Source: Oscillospiraceae bacterium
Lineage (GTDB): Bacteria > Bacillota > Clostridia > Oscillospirales > Acutalibacteraceae
NCBI GenBank assembly: GCA_015065685.1
Contig: SVPU01000011.1
Location: 1 to 51,873 of the forward strand
DNA: 51,873 nt
Direction of reading: 5' to 3'
Below, piece by piece: positions 7,803-17,072 of the stretch. Position numbers and translations under genes: made by a program. How positions within the stretch are numbered: the stretch's first letter is position 1; every line of letters starts with the position of its first letter. The notes under the pieces are model-generated. The model saw nothing but the letters and a program-made list of their open reading frames with translations. It had not been told where the DNA came from and made no database searches.

Positions 7803-8576
7803 TTATTTAAATCCGCAAGATTTAAGGTATTTATAACTGCGTGTTATACAATCAAAAGGATCTTCGCCGTGGCATTCATCCTGCTCAACGAGCATATACT
7901 CAACACCGCCGTTCTCGGCAGCTTCAAACACGCGGTCGAAATTAATGTTACCTTCACCAACCACCGCAATGTTATCTTCAAAATCTTTGAAATTCTCATT
8001 GAAAGTGTAATCTTTAAGGTGAATAACAGGAATTCGGCCCGCAAATTTTTTAATCCATTCAGCAGGATTGGCTCCTGCTGCCTGAATCCAGAATGTATCA
8101 AGAATAAATCCGAGCTCATCCGGTGCAAAATCCTCTGCCATGTGCTCTAAAACATTTTTTCCATCAAATCTCAAAAATTCTTTTGCATGGTTGTGATACA
8201 TAAAATATTTTCCATTCGCCTTAATGGCCTTAATTATATCTTTATATTCATTATAAAAATCCTTATAAGAAGGGCCCTCAACACTTGTAGAAAAATTATG
8301 AAATCCAAGACCTATACAATCACAGCCAAAAATATCGTGATCCTTGCAAACCTTTGCAATATCGCCTTTAAGCTGTGCAGGCGAAGTGTGTGTTAAAACG
8401 CATTTAAGACCGTTTTTCTTCAGATTCTCCGCAAGCCATTCGGGTTCATAATCACAAACACAGCTGATTTGAACGTTTTTATAACCGATATCAGCCACCT
8501 TTTTAAGTGTTTCGGCAAAATCGTTAAGATTTTTGCATTGGTCGCGAAGTGTGTAAAACTGAATTCCTATTTCCAT
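7803..8576 (-). CDS. Sugar phosphate isomerase/epimerase-like TIM-barrel protein
   Basis: A 257-residue protein of the xylose isomerase-like/AP endonuclease 2 superfamily: MEIGIQFYTLRDQ at the start, MYHNHAKEF mid-protein, LGFILDTFW, and IHLKDY with VGEGNINFDRV, where metal ligands (His, Glu, Asp) are expected. Members isomerise or epimerise sugars, inosose or hydroxypyruvate. The start at 8576 is preceded by GAAAGGA at good spacing; an upstream extension reads through repeat-derived sequence. It probably belongs with the carbohydrate genes upstream on the same strand (8648-10968). Confidence 0.8.
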   Translation of the reverse strand: MEIGIQFYTLRDQCKNLNDFAETLKKVADIGYKNVQISCVCDYEPEWLAENLKKNGLKCVLTHTSPAQLKGDIAKVCKDHDIFGCDCIGLGFHNFSTSVEGPSYKDFYNEYKDIIKAIKANGKYFMYHNHAKEFLRFDGKNVLEHMAEDFAPDELGFILDTFWIQAAGANPAEWIKKFAGRIPVIHLKDYTFNENFKDFEDNIAVVGEGNINFDRVFEAAENGGVEYMLVEQDECHGEDPFDCITRSYKYLKSCGFK

Positions 8577-8590
8577 AAGTTTTTTCCTTT

Positions 8591-8630
8591 CAATCATTGC
8601 AATGGTATAGGTTAGCCAAAGCATTATAAA
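8591..8630. repeat. Vestige of the 200-bp hairpin element
   Basis: The stretch CAATCATTGCAATGGTATAG is also found at 37673-37693 inside the 200-bp element, and is continued here by GTTAGCC, close to the GTTAGGC seen at that element's end. It looks like an end-to-end junction of two element ends left between the isomerase and zinc-ribbon genes. Confidence 0.6.
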
Positions 8631-8647
8631 AAGAGTAAATACGGTTT

Positions 8648-8869
8648 TTAATACCTTTGTTCCTCCAAAGTTAACCGTGTGGTTTTTAATTTATATCTAT
8701 CACGAAACTCGGCGTATTTACTGAGTAATTCCTCCTCGGTACCCACAAATCCGCATTTAACACAGTGATATTTGCCATCCTCATACAAGTCAACAGGAAC
8801 ATCTATATAGGTATTAAAACACAACGGACATTTGTATATCACTCCTGTGTTTTGCTTAATCGCAGCCAT
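8648..8869 (-). CDS. Small zinc-ribbon protein
   Basis: A 73-residue protein with two CxxC pairs (YKCPLCFN near 14 and YHCVKCGF near 36), typical of a single zinc ribbon, followed by a charged helix rich in Glu, Lys and Arg. A very strong AAGGAGG site precedes the ATG. The first 31 nt overlap the end of the upstream 577-residue gene, so the two are probably translationally coupled. No family beyond zinc ribbon can be assigned; an RNA/DNA-binding or regulatory role is possible. Confidence 0.7.
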   Translation of the reverse strand: MAAIKQNTGVIYKCPLCFNTYIDVPVDLYEDGKYHCVKCGFVGTEEELLSKYAEFRDRYKLKTTRLTLEEQRY

Positions 8870-10572
8870 GTTTCAACCTCCTTAGTGTTTTTGCTTATAT
8901 TATAATTTACCTTTAAAGTGAAGAACGGGCTAAATAGGTTGCCTTCCCTCACGCTTAATTCTTCGGCGTTGGTTTTAGGTATCAACGCAACCCTTGTGGT
9001 AATTTCGGGTATTTCTGCCCATACGGTTTTTGCGCCCTGCTTTTTAAATTCGATATTACGATAGGTATAATCCATCACCTTTTCGCCATCGCAATAGAGC
9101 GTTACATCCTTCATATCTTCGGCATATTCGGTAAAGCCATAGGTTGCTTTAACATATTCCTGAATCTTAAAATCGGCATCATCACTCGTTTCAAGAATCC
9201 GACGCGTTATGCGAATATCTCCGCCGTTTTCAAAATCATAAACCGTTTGTAATTTTGCCGTGAAGCCATCAGAAAACTCAACCACAACAGGCTTTAATAC
9301 AAGCTGACAATTATTATCTGTACGGCTTATAGACTCTACAGATGTGTTATAAGCACACATATCGAGACTTTCATTCCCGTGTGTCATAATCAGCGTGGTG
9401 CGGGCACCATCAACCGAATGTGTTTTATATCCCGTACGGTATTGCGACTGTATGACATATGGATATGTATTATAATGATATCTGCCGTTCTTGGCATCGG
9501 GGCCGGTAACCGCAGCATACTCGCCCGCGTATGCACGTAAATCACCGATAGAGCCACCTTGGAAGGTATCAATAAGAACTCGGTAGCTCGGGTCAAACAC
9601 CCAATAGTATTGCTTACCTGAGCCCATAAGTATATCCTTCGCAAAACCTACAGTTGCTTTGCCAATCGGCACTTTGTTTTTATATTCCGATGCAAATTCG
9701 CTAAAGGTAACAACCTCTACCTCGCCTTTATCGCGGAGCTCTGCGATATACTCCAAGGTCTCAATGTATAGCTTTTGTGTAATCTCATCGGGATCAATAA
9801 TATTGAAATTGCGGCTCAACCAACCGGGAGACACATGCATTTGATAGTATGACATACCGTCATTAAAATCCTTTTGCATACGGTATTGGTCGCATAAATT
9901 AAAATCGTAATCGTGGCTAAAGCCTTCGTTTGCAAGACCGCGCTGTGCGTTTGCGGGATGACTTGCAAAAAAATCGTTGCGGTTTTCATACCCCAAAACC
10001 AAATCGCGACTAAGATGCGGAACCGCTACCACGCCTGCCCAATCATTTTCGTTTCTTGCGGGTCTGATTGAATGTGTTTTAGAAGGATACCACGGTCCCC
10101 AAGACATACCCTCAGAAAATAGATACCACGAATTATTGCAGCCGTGGAATACCTTTACACCCTCTTCAAAGCAACCGGCAACACAAGCCTCTACCTCGGG
10201 GCAATATTCCTTTACAACTTCAATGAGGTCTGCATCCATAACATAGTTACCCACCGATTTTGGAGCATAACCAAACGCTTCAATAAATGCATCAATCGAA
10301 TTTTTAACCACACGCTTTTTATCTTCTTTACGAATTAGCCATACCTGACCTCCGCCCGCCTTACCGTCAGAGGTGAGCCATACCGCAATCTCATCGCCGT
10401 ATGTATCGCGGTCATGCTTGCACTTTTCAATCATTTGCGGGTCTTTTAAAAAATCTAACCCTAAGAATATGGTTGATTTAAAGCCAAAATCGTGGCCGGC
10501 TTTTCTCTGCAGTTCATACATCCGCTCCTTAACCTCGCCTCTGTGCGGACGCAAAAACAAATTAAAATACAT
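8839..10572 (-). CDS. Polysaccharide deacetylase-like/glycosidase-like large protein of unknown specificity
   Basis: A 577-residue protein with no signal peptide. The N-terminal half (RPHRGEV, FKSTIFLGLDFL, DEIAVWLT) has the look of a TIM-like barrel related to polysaccharide deacetylases, and the C-terminal half is beta-rich, like carbohydrate-active enzyme accessory domains. Motifs such as SEGMSWGPWYPSKTHS and HVSPGWLSRN suggest a conserved active-site face. AAAGG lies 8 nt before the ATG. Downstream are a zinc ribbon and a sugar isomerase; upstream is a broken CE15 esterase, so plant polysaccharide processing is a reasonable inference. Exact activity is unknown. Confidence 0.55.
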   Translation of the reverse strand: MYFNLFLRPHRGEVKERMYELQRKAGHDFGFKSTIFLGLDFLKDPQMIEKCKHDRDTYGDEIAVWLTSDGKAGGGQVWLIRKEDKKRVVKNSIDAFIEAFGYAPKSVGNYVMDADLIEVVKEYCPEVEACVAGCFEEGVKVFHGCNNSWYLFSEGMSWGPWYPSKTHSIRPARNENDWAGVVAVPHLSRDLVLGYENRNDFFASHPANAQRGLANEGFSHDYDFNLCDQYRMQKDFNDGMSYYQMHVSPGWLSRNFNIIDPDEITQKLYIETLEYIAELRDKGEVEVVTFSEFASEYKNKVPIGKATVGFAKDILMGSGKQYYWVFDPSYRVLIDTFQGGSIGDLRAYAGEYAAVTGPDAKNGRYHYNTYPYVIQSQYRTGYKTHSVDGARTTLIMTHGNESLDMCAYNTSVESISRTDNNCQLVLKPVVVEFSDGFTAKLQTVYDFENGGDIRITRRILETSDDADFKIQEYVKATYGFTEYAEDMKDVTLYCDGEKVMDYTYRNIEFKKQGAKTVWAEIPEITTRVALIPKTNAEELSVREGNLFSPFFTLKVNYNISKNTKEVETWLRLSKTQE

Positions 10573-10602
10573 GATAATTACCTTTCTTTTCTGCCTATTA
10601 TT

Positions 10603-10968
10603 TTATATAAAATTATGTTTTTTATGTACTCGCATAAATTCCATAAAATTATTCCATGCGTGTCGCGATAAAAAATGATGAGTTGGCGTCATAAAAATAC
10701 CGACATTGCCATCAAGCAACATTTCTTTTGGAGAGATATAGTGGTCACTTCCTATTAGTCCGTCAATGCCTAACCTTTCCCATGCTTCTGAAGCTGCCAT
10801 ATAGCAAAGCTGTGTCGATTTCTGGTCTGCCCAAAAGTCCAACTCTGCTAAATTTGCACATACATTACGGGGCGCGATGGCAGCAACTATATAGTGTTGG
10901 TCAAATTCTGTGCCGAAGCCCTGCTGCGCGTATTTTAAATAATTTTTGCAAAACCAATAAGGCAACAT
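10603..10968 (-). pseudogene. 3' fragment of a CE15 glucuronoyl esterase-like gene
   Basis: The 121 residues resemble only the C-terminal third of CE15 glucuronoyl methylesterases: YWFCKNYLKY, FDQHYIVAAIAPRNV, a conserved WADQKS segment, and a C-terminal THHFLSRHAWNNFMEFMR containing the expected catalytic His. The nucleophile-Ser domain is absent. The frame opens with an ATG directly at the boundary of a hairpin array (10967-11034), with no convincing ribosome binding site, so the 5' two thirds appear to have been deleted and replaced by the repeat and the tRNA-Leu gene. A functional protein is unlikely. Confidence 0.7.
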
Positions 10969-11034
10969 ATCGAGCCATCAGGCATATCGAGTTACAACGG
11001 AATATATCGAAAATCTCGCAGAGATTTATATCGA
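10967..11034. repeat. Hairpin array with ATATCGA spacer word
   Basis: The word ATATCGA occurs four times (10967, 10984, 11004, 11028), separated by different short palindromes, such as GCC-ATCA-GGC and AAATCTC-GCA-GAGATTT. This is the same build as the arrays at 49.6, 50.6 and 51.7 kb, with a different spacer word. It forms the breakpoint of the truncated CE15 gene. Confidence 0.7.
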
Positions 11035-11036
11035 TG

Positions 11037-11075
11037 AAAAAGCGACAGAAACCTTGTCGATTTCTGTCGCTTTTT
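11037..11075. terminator. Terminator downstream of tRNA-Leu
   Basis: AAAAAGCGACAGAAA paired with TTTCTGTCGCTTTTT around a 9-nt loop. It lies 1-2 nt from the tRNA 3' end on the minus strand and is symmetrical enough to act both ways. Confidence 0.88.
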
Positions 11076-11076
11076 C

Positions 11077-11160
11077 TGGTGCGAGTGACGGGACTTGAAC
11101 CCGTACGTCGTTGACACACGCCCCTCAAACGTGCCTGTCTGCCTATTCCAGCACACTCGC
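11077..11160 (-). tRNA. tRNA-Leu (anticodon GAG)
   Basis: The minus strand gives a full cloverleaf: acceptor GCGAGTG with CACTCGC, anticodon stem CACGT/GCGTG around the loop TTGAGGG (anticodon GAG), a short variable arm, T arm ACGGG-TTCAAGT-CCCGT, and an encoded 3' ACCA. Length 84 nt fits a class II leucine tRNA. A perfect promoter lies upstream and a terminator follows immediately. Confidence 0.93.
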
Positions 11161-11191
11161 ATACACATATATTAAATTATCGCGCCTAAGT

Positions 11192-11220
11192 ATTATATCA
11201 AAACAACTCATTAATGTCAA
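11192..11220 (-). promoter_or_regulatory. Consensus promoter of tRNA-Leu
   Basis: On the minus strand: TTGACA, 17 nt, TATAAT, about 30 nt before the tRNA 5' end. A perfect sigma-A promoter, as expected for a stable RNA gene. Confidence 0.9.
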
Positions 11221-11247
11221 TAATAAATTTTAAAAAATTAAAGTTTT

Positions 11248-11277
11248 AAAGCAGAGGTCAAAGAACCTCTGCTTTTA
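11248..11277. terminator. Terminator after the lipoprotein gene
   Basis: AAAGCAGAGGT, 6-nt loop, ACCTCTGCTTTT, adjoining the stop codon of the minus-strand lipoprotein; the A-run on the left gives the T-run on the minus strand. Confidence 0.85.
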
Positions 11278-11282
11278 CTTGT

Positions 11283-12092
11283 TTATCCAACACGTTTAAA
11301 GGTTTTTTCGCCGTCAGTATCGGTGATTTTTAAAGTGTTGTCATCAATAAAGGAATAGGGTGTTTCCATAAAGCCTGCACCTGCGCTCGCTTCAACCAAG
11401 AGTGTGTCTGAAACAAATTTATAATTGCCAACCGCATTAAAGCCTTGGTCGAACAGCTGAAGAACCTGTTCAATATATTCATTAAGCGTCATTCCTAACT
11501 GTGCCTCGAGTTCTTGCTGTGTTACATTGTTTTCGAGCATAGATTGTTGGAAAGCCTGCTCAAGAACGGGTTTCAAAATACTTTTAAACGATGCAGAGTC
11601 CATACTTTGAATTACTGTACCTGTGCTCGTGAATTCCATCGAGGTTTTAATCTCGCGTACATCACCTATATCATAACCCATTTCCTCAAATACAGGTCCG
11701 AAATCAAACATGCATTCCCACTTGCCCACAATCAACTCCTGCGGGGTCTTTTTTACAGGCTCAGGTTGAGGCTCGGGGTCAGGCTGTGTTACCTGTGGCT
11801 TGGATTCGGGCGGTGTAACACTTGATGGTGTTGACTCGGTTTTTGCGGGTTTATTTGTGCTTGGTGTGGGTGTGCTCTCGGTTATAACGGGAGCTTCTTC
11901 TGTTTTGGTTTCCGTTTCAGTTTCCTCTGAGGTTACGGTCTCGGTACTCGAAACATCGGTTTCGCTGCTTGTGATATCGCTTTCCACTGATGAACTGTCG
12001 CTCGGGTTTTCATTACAAGCCGCAAGACTTGTTACAAAAAGAGCCAACGCAAAAATCATTACCAAGCATTTTAAAATCTTACTGTTTTTCAT
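11283..12092 (-). CDS. Lipoprotein with Ser/Thr-rich linker and C-terminal lipocalin-like domain
   Basis: A 269-residue exported lipoprotein. The N-terminus has Lys residues, a hydrophobic core and a lipobox ending LAAC near residue 26. Residues about 30-110 are low-complexity Ser/Thr/Glu/Pro, probably a flexible wall-spanning linker. The C-terminal domain begins ELIVGKWE, typical of the small beta-barrel domain found in many clostridial lipoproteins (DUF5640-like), and ends with FIDDNTLKITDTDG. Three ATGs lie within 10 nt; AAGGA is best spaced for the one at 12092. It is probably a surface-bound ligand-binding protein; ligand unknown. Confidence 0.75.
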   Translation of the reverse strand: MKNSKILKCLVMIFALALFVTSLAACNENPSDSSSVESDITSSETDVSSTETVTSEETETETKTEEAPVITESTPTPSTNKPAKTESTPSSVTPPESKPQVTQPDPEPQPEPVKKTPQELIVGKWECMFDFGPVFEEMGYDIGDVREIKTSMEFTSTGTVIQSMDSASFKSILKPVLEQAFQQSMLENNVTQQELEAQLGMTLNEYIEQVLQLFDQGFNAVGNYKFVSDTLLVEASAGAGFMETPYSFIDDNTLKITDTDGEKTFKRVG

Positions 12093-12119
12093 TTTCATCA
12101 TTCCTTATATAATATTTTT

Positions 12120-13478
12120 TTAGTTTTTAAGGCTTTGCATAGGCGCAGGAATTCTACCCGCACGGTCGATAAACTTTTTGGGGCTCTTTTGAAGGTTTAC
12201 CTTCATTATCGGTCCCGAGCCCAAAAGACCGCCAAATTCGAGCATTTCGCCTGCCTTTTTACCGATTGCAGGGATTACTCTTACGGCGGTGGTTTTGGAA
12301 TTCACCATTCCGATTGCCGCTTCATCGGCAATAATTGCTGAAATAACCTCGGCGGGAGTCTCACCGGGGATTGCTATCATATCAAGTCCAACCGAGCAAA
12401 CGGCAGTCATGGCCTCTAGCTTTGAAAGCTCAAGGTCGCCCGATTTCACGGCATCTATCATACCCGCATCCTCTGAAACGGGGATAAACGCACCCGAAAG
12501 TCCGCCCACATAGGATGATGCCATAACTCCGCCCTTTTTAACCGCATCGTTAAGCATTGCAAGTGCGGCGGTGGTGCCGTGTGTGCCACAGGTTTCAAGT
12601 CCCATTTCTTCAAGAATATGCGCCACCGAGTCGCCTATAGCGGGGGTTGGTGCTAAGGATAGGTCCACAATTCCAAACGGAACACCAAGTCGCTTAGAAG
12701 CCTCTGTACCCACAAGCTGACCCATTCTTGTTATTTTAAAGGCTGTGCGCTTTATAATTTCTGCCAACTGTCCGAGGTCGCCGTTGGGACATTTCTTAAG
12801 CGCCGCCTGAACAACACCCGGTCCCGAAACACCAACATGGATTACACAGTCAGGCTCGCCAACTCCGTGGAAAGCACCCGCCATAAACGGATTATCCTCA
12901 ACTGCGTTGCAGAAAACAACAAGCTTTGCACAACCAATACAGTCGCGGTCGGCAGTGATTTCGGCAGTTTCGCGAACAATTTGACCCATTAGTTTTACGG
13001 CATCCATATTAAGACCTGCTTTGGTTGAGCCGATATTAACAGATGAACAAATATTGCTTGTAACCGAAAGGGCCTCGGGAATAGAACGAATAAGCGCTTC
13101 GTCCCCTGCTGAAAAGCCTTTATGAACAAGGGCGGAATATCCGCCGATAAAGTTAACACCCGTTGCCTCGGCAGCACGCTGTAAGGCTTTTGCAAACATA
13201 ACAGGGTTTCCCCCCGAAGCCGCAGCCACCATTGCGATTGGCGTTACCGAAATTCGTTTATTTATAATAGGTATACCGTATTCTCTCTCAATATCCTCGC
13301 CAACCTTAACAAGATTGCCTGCAAGGCGGGTGATTTTATTATAAATCTTTTCACAAGCTTTTTCGGCATCAGAATCGGCACAATCAAGAAGAGAAATACC
13401 CATAGTTATTGTTCGGATGTCCAGATTTTCTTCTGAAATCATATTTATGGTTTCAACTATATCGTTAAGATTTAACAT
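12120..13478 (-). CDS. UPF0210 (PFL/DUF711) family protein
   Basis: A 452-residue cytoplasmic protein starting [17 protein letters not shown], followed by [15 protein letters not shown], the family's hallmark. Gly-rich blocks such as [21 protein letters not shown] and [12 protein letters not shown] are conserved in this fold, which resembles the glycyl-radical enzyme barrel without the radical Gly. Biochemical function is not established. The start at 13478 follows AAGGTGAAG. It follows the ACT-domain gene after a 10-nt gap, the standard arrangement of this pair in Firmicutes, so the ACT protein is probably its regulatory partner. Confidence 0.9.
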   Translation of the reverse strand: MLNLNDIVETINMISEENLDIRTITMGISLLDCADSDAEKACEKIYNKITRLAGNLVKVGEDIEREYGIPIINKRISVTPIAMVAAASGGNPVMFAKALQRAAEATGVNFIGGYSALVHKGFSAGDEALIRSIPEALSVTSNICSSVNIGSTKAGLNMDAVKLMGQIVRETAEITADRDCIGCAKLVVFCNAVEDNPFMAGAFHGVGEPDCVIHVGVSGPGVVQAALKKCPNGDLGQLAEIIKRTAFKITRMGQLVGTEASKRLGVPFGIVDLSLAPTPAIGDSVAHILEEMGLETCGTHGTTAALAMLNDAVKKGGVMASSYVGGLSGAFIPVSEDAGMIDAVKSGDLELSKLEAMTAVCSVGLDMIAIPGETPAEVISAIIADEAAIGMVNSKTTAVRVIPAIGKKAGEMLEFGGLLGSGPIMKVNLQKSPKKFIDRAGRIPAPMQSLKN

Positions 13479-13488
13479 TTGCTTCACC

Positions 13489-13758
13489 TTAAATTCTGTG
13501 CATTGAATTAAAAACATCTTCGCGCATAACGCGGATATCAAGCGCTTTTTCTGTTCCAAGGCGCTTCATTTTTTCTGAAAAGGAAGCAAGTGCCCCTTCA
13601 TCATCCTTTAATTCTGTGAGCATAACCATTACAAACATATCCTGAAGCACCGATTGTGTGATATCCACAATATTCGCATTGCATTCAGCGCAAACCGCAC
13701 TCACTTCTGAAATGATGCCAACCGCATCCTTACCGATAACCGAAACTATCGTTTTCAT
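13489..13758 (-). CDS. ACT-domain protein (UPF0237)
   Basis: An 89-residue protein comprising a single ACT fold: [24 protein letters not shown] at the N-terminus and [19 protein letters not shown] as the second strand. ACT domains bind amino acids or similar small ligands and regulate partner proteins. The ATG at 13758 follows CAAGGAG. It is the first gene of the two-gene operon with UPF0210 downstream. Confidence 0.9.
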   Translation of the reverse strand: MKTIVSVIGKDAVGIISEVSAVCAECNANIVDITQSVLQDMFVMVMLTELKDDEGALASFSEKMKRLGTEKALDIRVMREDVFNSMHRI

Positions 13759-13789
13759 TTTTCCACACTCCTTGAGGTTTGTTAACATT

Positions 13790-13818
13790 ATTCTATCACA
13801 CAAATATTGAAACCGCAA
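13790..13818 (-). promoter_or_regulatory. Promoter of the ACT/UPF0210 operon
   Basis: Minus strand: TTGCGG, 17 nt, TAGAAT, about 30 nt before the ATG at 13758. Confidence 0.65.
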
Positions 13819-13938
13819 TAATATTATATATTTTAAAGAAAAATTAGTCAGTTTAAACAAAATATTTTTCTCTAACCGTATTTAGTGGTAAAAATCACTT
13901 ATTTTGTGCTATTGATATAAAATTAACACAATATATTG

Positions 13939-13967
13939 TTGACAAACGTCGATTTATGCAGTAGAAT
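13939..13967 (+). promoter_or_regulatory. Promoter of pflB-pflA
   Basis: TTGACA, 17 nt, TAGAAT, 46 nt before the ATG. Upstream are two candidate regulator sites: the inverted repeat AGTG-GTAAAAAT-CACT near 13881, and TTGTG and CACAA words 18 nt apart near 13904-13931 that resemble half-sites of redox-type (Rex-like) regulators. The promoter is clear; the operator reading is tentative. Confidence 0.75.
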
Positions 13968-14013
13968 AATCTTGCTCGCCTTTTTGGGGGCAATTACCTT
14001 TAAGGAGAAGAAA

Positions 14014-16245
14014 ATGGAACACAAGAATTGGAACGGCTTTATCGGCGGACAATGGCAAAACGAAATCAATGTTCGCGATTTTATACAGAAAAACTATAGT
14101 TCTTTCGAGGGCGACCACACCTTTTTAGCGTCTGCGACTGCTCGCACAAATGCACTTATGAAAAAGGTGAATGGTCTTTTTGCGCTTGAAAGACAATATG
14201 GCGGCGTTCTTGATGTTGATACAGCAACCGTTTCTTCTCTCACAAGCTATTCACCCGGTTACATTGATAAAAAGAATGAAATTATCGTCGGTCTTCAAAC
14301 AAACCGTCCGCTAAAGCGCGGCGTTAATCCCTTTGGCGGCATTAGAATGGCACGTCAGGCATGTGAAGCTTACGGATATAAGCTAAGCACTAAAATTGAA
14401 GAAGAATTCCGTTTCAGAACAACCCATAATGACGGTGTTTTCAGAGCATATACCGAAGAAATGCGTTTGGCTCGCAGATGCCATGTTATAACAGGTCTTC
14501 CCGATGCTTACGGCAGAGGAAGAATTATCGGCGATTACCGCCGAATTGCGCTTTACGGTATTGACCGACTTATTGAAGAGAAGAAAAAGGATAAAGCAAA
14601 CCTTGAAAACGGCAATTTCAACACAGAACAAATCCGTTTGGGTGAAGAACTCTTCCGCCAGATAAAATTCCTTGGTTTAATGAAGGAAATGGCTGAAATG
14701 TACGGTTTTGATATAAGCCAGCCCGCAAGTAACGCAAGGGAGGCTATTCAGTGGACCTATTTCGGTTATCTTGCCGCTATTAAAGAGCAAAATGGTGCGG
14801 CAATGTCGCTTGGAAGAGTGAGCACCTTCTTTGATATTTATATTGAGCGTGATATTAAGGCGGGAATTCTTGATGAAACCTCTGCCCAAGAGCTTATTGA
14901 TGATTTTGTTATAAAACTTCGAATGGCACGCCATTTAAGAACTCCCGAATATAACGAGCTATTCGGCGGCGACCCTATGTGGATAACCGAAGCGGTTGGC
15001 GGTATGGGTGAGGACGGAAGAACCTTGGTTACAAAGAGCAGCTTCCGTATTCTCAACACGCTTTACACTTTGGGCTCTTCTCCTGAGCCAAATTTAACGG
15101 TGCTTTGGTCTGACCGCTTGCCCGAGGGCTTTAAGAAATACTGTGCAAAGGTTTCTTGTGATACAGACTCAATTCAATATGAAAATGATGATATTATGCG
15201 CCCCATTTATGGCGACGACTATGCAATTGCTTGCTGTGTTTCGGCAATGAAGGTTGGCAAGCAGATGCAATTCTTCGGTGCGCGTTGCAACTTTGCAAAG
15301 CTTTTACTTATCGCTCTTAATGGTGGTTATGATACAACGAGCGGCATTAATATAGGCCCTCAGATGCCCGTTTGGAAGAGCGACAAGCTCGATTATGACG
15401 GAGTTATGAGAAGGCTTGATGATTATATCGAGTGGATGGCAAAGCTTTATGTGAACACTATGAATGTTATCCACTATATGCACGATAAATATGCCTATGA
15501 AAAATCTCAGATGGCGCTTCACGATACCGCGGTCGAGCGCTTTATGGCATTCGGAATTGCAGGTCTTTCGGTCGTAGCCGATTCTTTAAGCGCCATCAAG
15601 CACGCTAAGGTTACTGCGATTAAGGATGAAAACGGCTATATAGTTGATTTCAAAACCGAAGGCGATTTTCCGAAATTCGGCAACGATGATGACCGTGTTG
15701 ATATGATAGCTAAGGAAATAACCCATAGAATGATAACCGAGCTCAGAAAAACGCCCACCTACCGTGATGCAATTCACACACTTTCGGTGCTGACTATCAC
15801 TTCAAACGTTATGTATGGCAAGAACACGGGTGCCACACCTGATGGCAGAGGCGCAGGAGATGCATTTGCCCCCGGTGCTAACCCCATGCACAACCGCGAG
15901 GAAAACGGTGCCTTAGCATCGCTTAATTCGGTTGCAAAATTAAGCTATGATGACTGCCGCGACGGTATTTCGAACACATTCTCTATAACTCCGGATGCAC
16001 TCGGCAAAACCGATGAAGACCGAATAAACAACCTCGTTAGCATTTTAGATGGTTACTTTGCAAAAAAGGCGCACCACATAAATATTAATGTGCTTAATCG
16101 CGAGACACTTGTCGCCGCTTATGAAAACCCCGAAGCTTATCCCAATCTCACAATTCGTGTTTCGGGTTATGCGGTTAATTTCCACAAGCTTTCGCGTGAG
16201 CAACAACGCGAGGTTATAAGCAGAACCTTCCACGAGGCGATGTGA
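14014..16245 (+). CDS. pflB: Pyruvate formate-lyase (formate C-acetyltransferase)
   Basis: A 743-residue glycyl radical enzyme that cleaves pyruvate with CoA to acetyl-CoA and formate under anaerobic conditions. The adjacent catalytic cysteines are C407-C408 in [11 protein letters not shown], and the radical Gly is G718 in the C-terminal RVSGYAVNF motif. Length matches the family (about 740-760). The ATG at 14014 follows AAGGAGAAGAAA. The activase gene starts directly after its stop, forming the expected operon. This is the main fermentative pyruvate route seen in the window. Confidence 0.97.
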   Translation: MEHKNWNGFIGGQWQNEINVRDFIQKNYSSFEGDHTFLASATARTNALMKKVNGLFALERQYGGVLDVDTATVSSLTSYSPGYIDKKNEIIVGLQTNRPLKRGVNPFGGIRMARQACEAYGYKLSTKIEEEFRFRTTHNDGVFRAYTEEMRLARRCHVITGLPDAYGRGRIIGDYRRIALYGIDRLIEEKKKDKANLENGNFNTEQIRLGEELFRQIKFLGLMKEMAEMYGFDISQPASNAREAIQWTYFGYLAAIKEQNGAAMSLGRVSTFFDIYIERDIKAGILDETSAQELIDDFVIKLRMARHLRTPEYNELFGGDPMWITEAVGGMGEDGRTLVTKSSFRILNTLYTLGSSPEPNLTVLWSDRLPEGFKKYCAKVSCDTDSIQYENDDIMRPIYGDDYAIACCVSAMKVGKQMQFFGARCNFAKLLLIALNGGYDTTSGINIGPQMPVWKSDKLDYDGVMRRLDDYIEWMAKLYVNTMNVIHYMHDKYAYEKSQMALHDTAVERFMAFGIAGLSVVADSLSAIKHAKVTAIKDENGYIVDFKTEGDFPKFGNDDDRVDMIAKEITHRMITELRKTPTYRDAIHTLSVLTITSNVMYGKNTGATPDGRGAGDAFAPGANPMHNREENGALASLNSVAKLSYDDCRDGISNTFSITPDALGKTDEDRINNLVSILDGYFAKKAHHININVLNRETLVAAYENPEAYPNLTIRVSGYAVNFHKLSREQQREVISRTFHEAM

Positions 16246-16246
16246 T

Positions 16247-16963
16247 ATGGCAGAAATTTTAGGAAAAATCAATTCCATCCAAACGCTCGGCACTGTTGAC
16301 GGTCCGGGCGTTAGGTTTGTGGTCTTTTTGCAAGGCTGTAACTTGAGATGTGGCTGTTGCCATAACCCTGATACTTGGGAAATGGGCGCGAGTGAAGAAT
16401 ATTCCGCCTTAGAAATTGCACAAAGGGCCGAAAGATATAAAGAATATTTCGGAAACGAGGGCGGAATTACCGTTTCAGGTGGGGAGCCTCTCTTGCAGGC
16501 AGAGTTTGTTAAAGAGCTGTTTGTGCTTTGCCACGAGAAAGGAATTAACACCTGTCTTGATACCTCAGGCAGTATACTGAACGAAAATGTGAAGGAACTG
16601 CTCACCCACACCGACCATGTGCTTTTGGACATTAAATACACAAACGAGAATGACTATAAGGCTTATGTTGGTTGTTCATTCAAAAGAGTGCTTGAATTTT
16701 TAGAGTTTTTAAACCAAAACAACATCCCCACCACATTAAGACAGGTGATTATACCCTCTTTGAATGACAGTGAGGAAAATATTTCACTTTTGAATGAGAT
16801 TATTAAAAAACATGCTTGTGTTGAAAGGGCCGAGCTTTTGCCCTTTAAAAAGCTTTGCACCGTGAAATATGATAAATTAGGTCTCGATTTTAAATTTAAA
16901 GATTTACCCGAGCCCGAAAGAAAGCAAATTGATAACCTTTCAGCAATGCTTATAAAAAGATGA
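16247..16963 (+). CDS. pflA: Pyruvate formate-lyase activating enzyme
   Basis: A 238-residue radical-SAM protein that installs the glycyl radical on PflB. The 4Fe-4S motif CxxxCxxC is C31, C35 and C38 in GCNLRCGCCHNP; an extra Cys (C37) lies inside it, which is less usual. VSGGEPLLQ binds SAM, and DTSG and DIK segments follow. It starts 1 nt after the pflB stop codon, so translation is almost certainly coupled. A strong terminator follows. Confidence 0.96.
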   Translation: MAEILGKINSIQTLGTVDGPGVRFVVFLQGCNLRCGCCHNPDTWEMGASEEYSALEIAQRAERYKEYFGNEGGITVSGGEPLLQAEFVKELFVLCHEKGINTCLDTSGSILNENVKELLTHTDHVLLDIKYTNENDYKAYVGCSFKRVLEFLEFLNQNNIPTTLRQVIIPSLNDSEENISLLNEIIKKHACVERAELLPFKKLCTVKYDKLGLDFKFKDLPEPERKQIDNLSAMLIKR

Positions 16964-17014
16964 ATTGCTTTAAATAAAACACTTGTTAAAGTGCGCAATT
17001 TTAAGAATAGTAGG

Positions 17015-17052
17015 AAGACAGATTTATCCAAGTGATAAGTCTGTCTTTTTTA
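17015..17052 (+). terminator. Terminator after pflA
   Basis: AGACAGATTTATC, short loop, GATAAGTCTGTCT and a T-run: a 13-bp stem with one G-U pair. It separates pfl from the restriction-modification operon. Confidence 0.92.
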
Positions 17053-17072
17053 TTGATTTTCGAAATTTCGTA

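Noticed and set aside
7785-8150. A 121-codon plus-strand frame opposite the sugar isomerase gene
   Set aside because: It begins in the terminator and is antisense to a well-supported gene; no recognisable domain.
10603-10968. A small intact esterase
   Set aside because: It lacks the nucleophile domain of CE15 enzymes and starts within a repeat word without a good ribosome binding site.
16045-16641. A 198-codon open frame on the minus strand across the pflB/pflA junction
   Set aside because: It is fully antisense to two certain genes, has no ribosome binding site of note, and its composition follows the opposite-strand codons.
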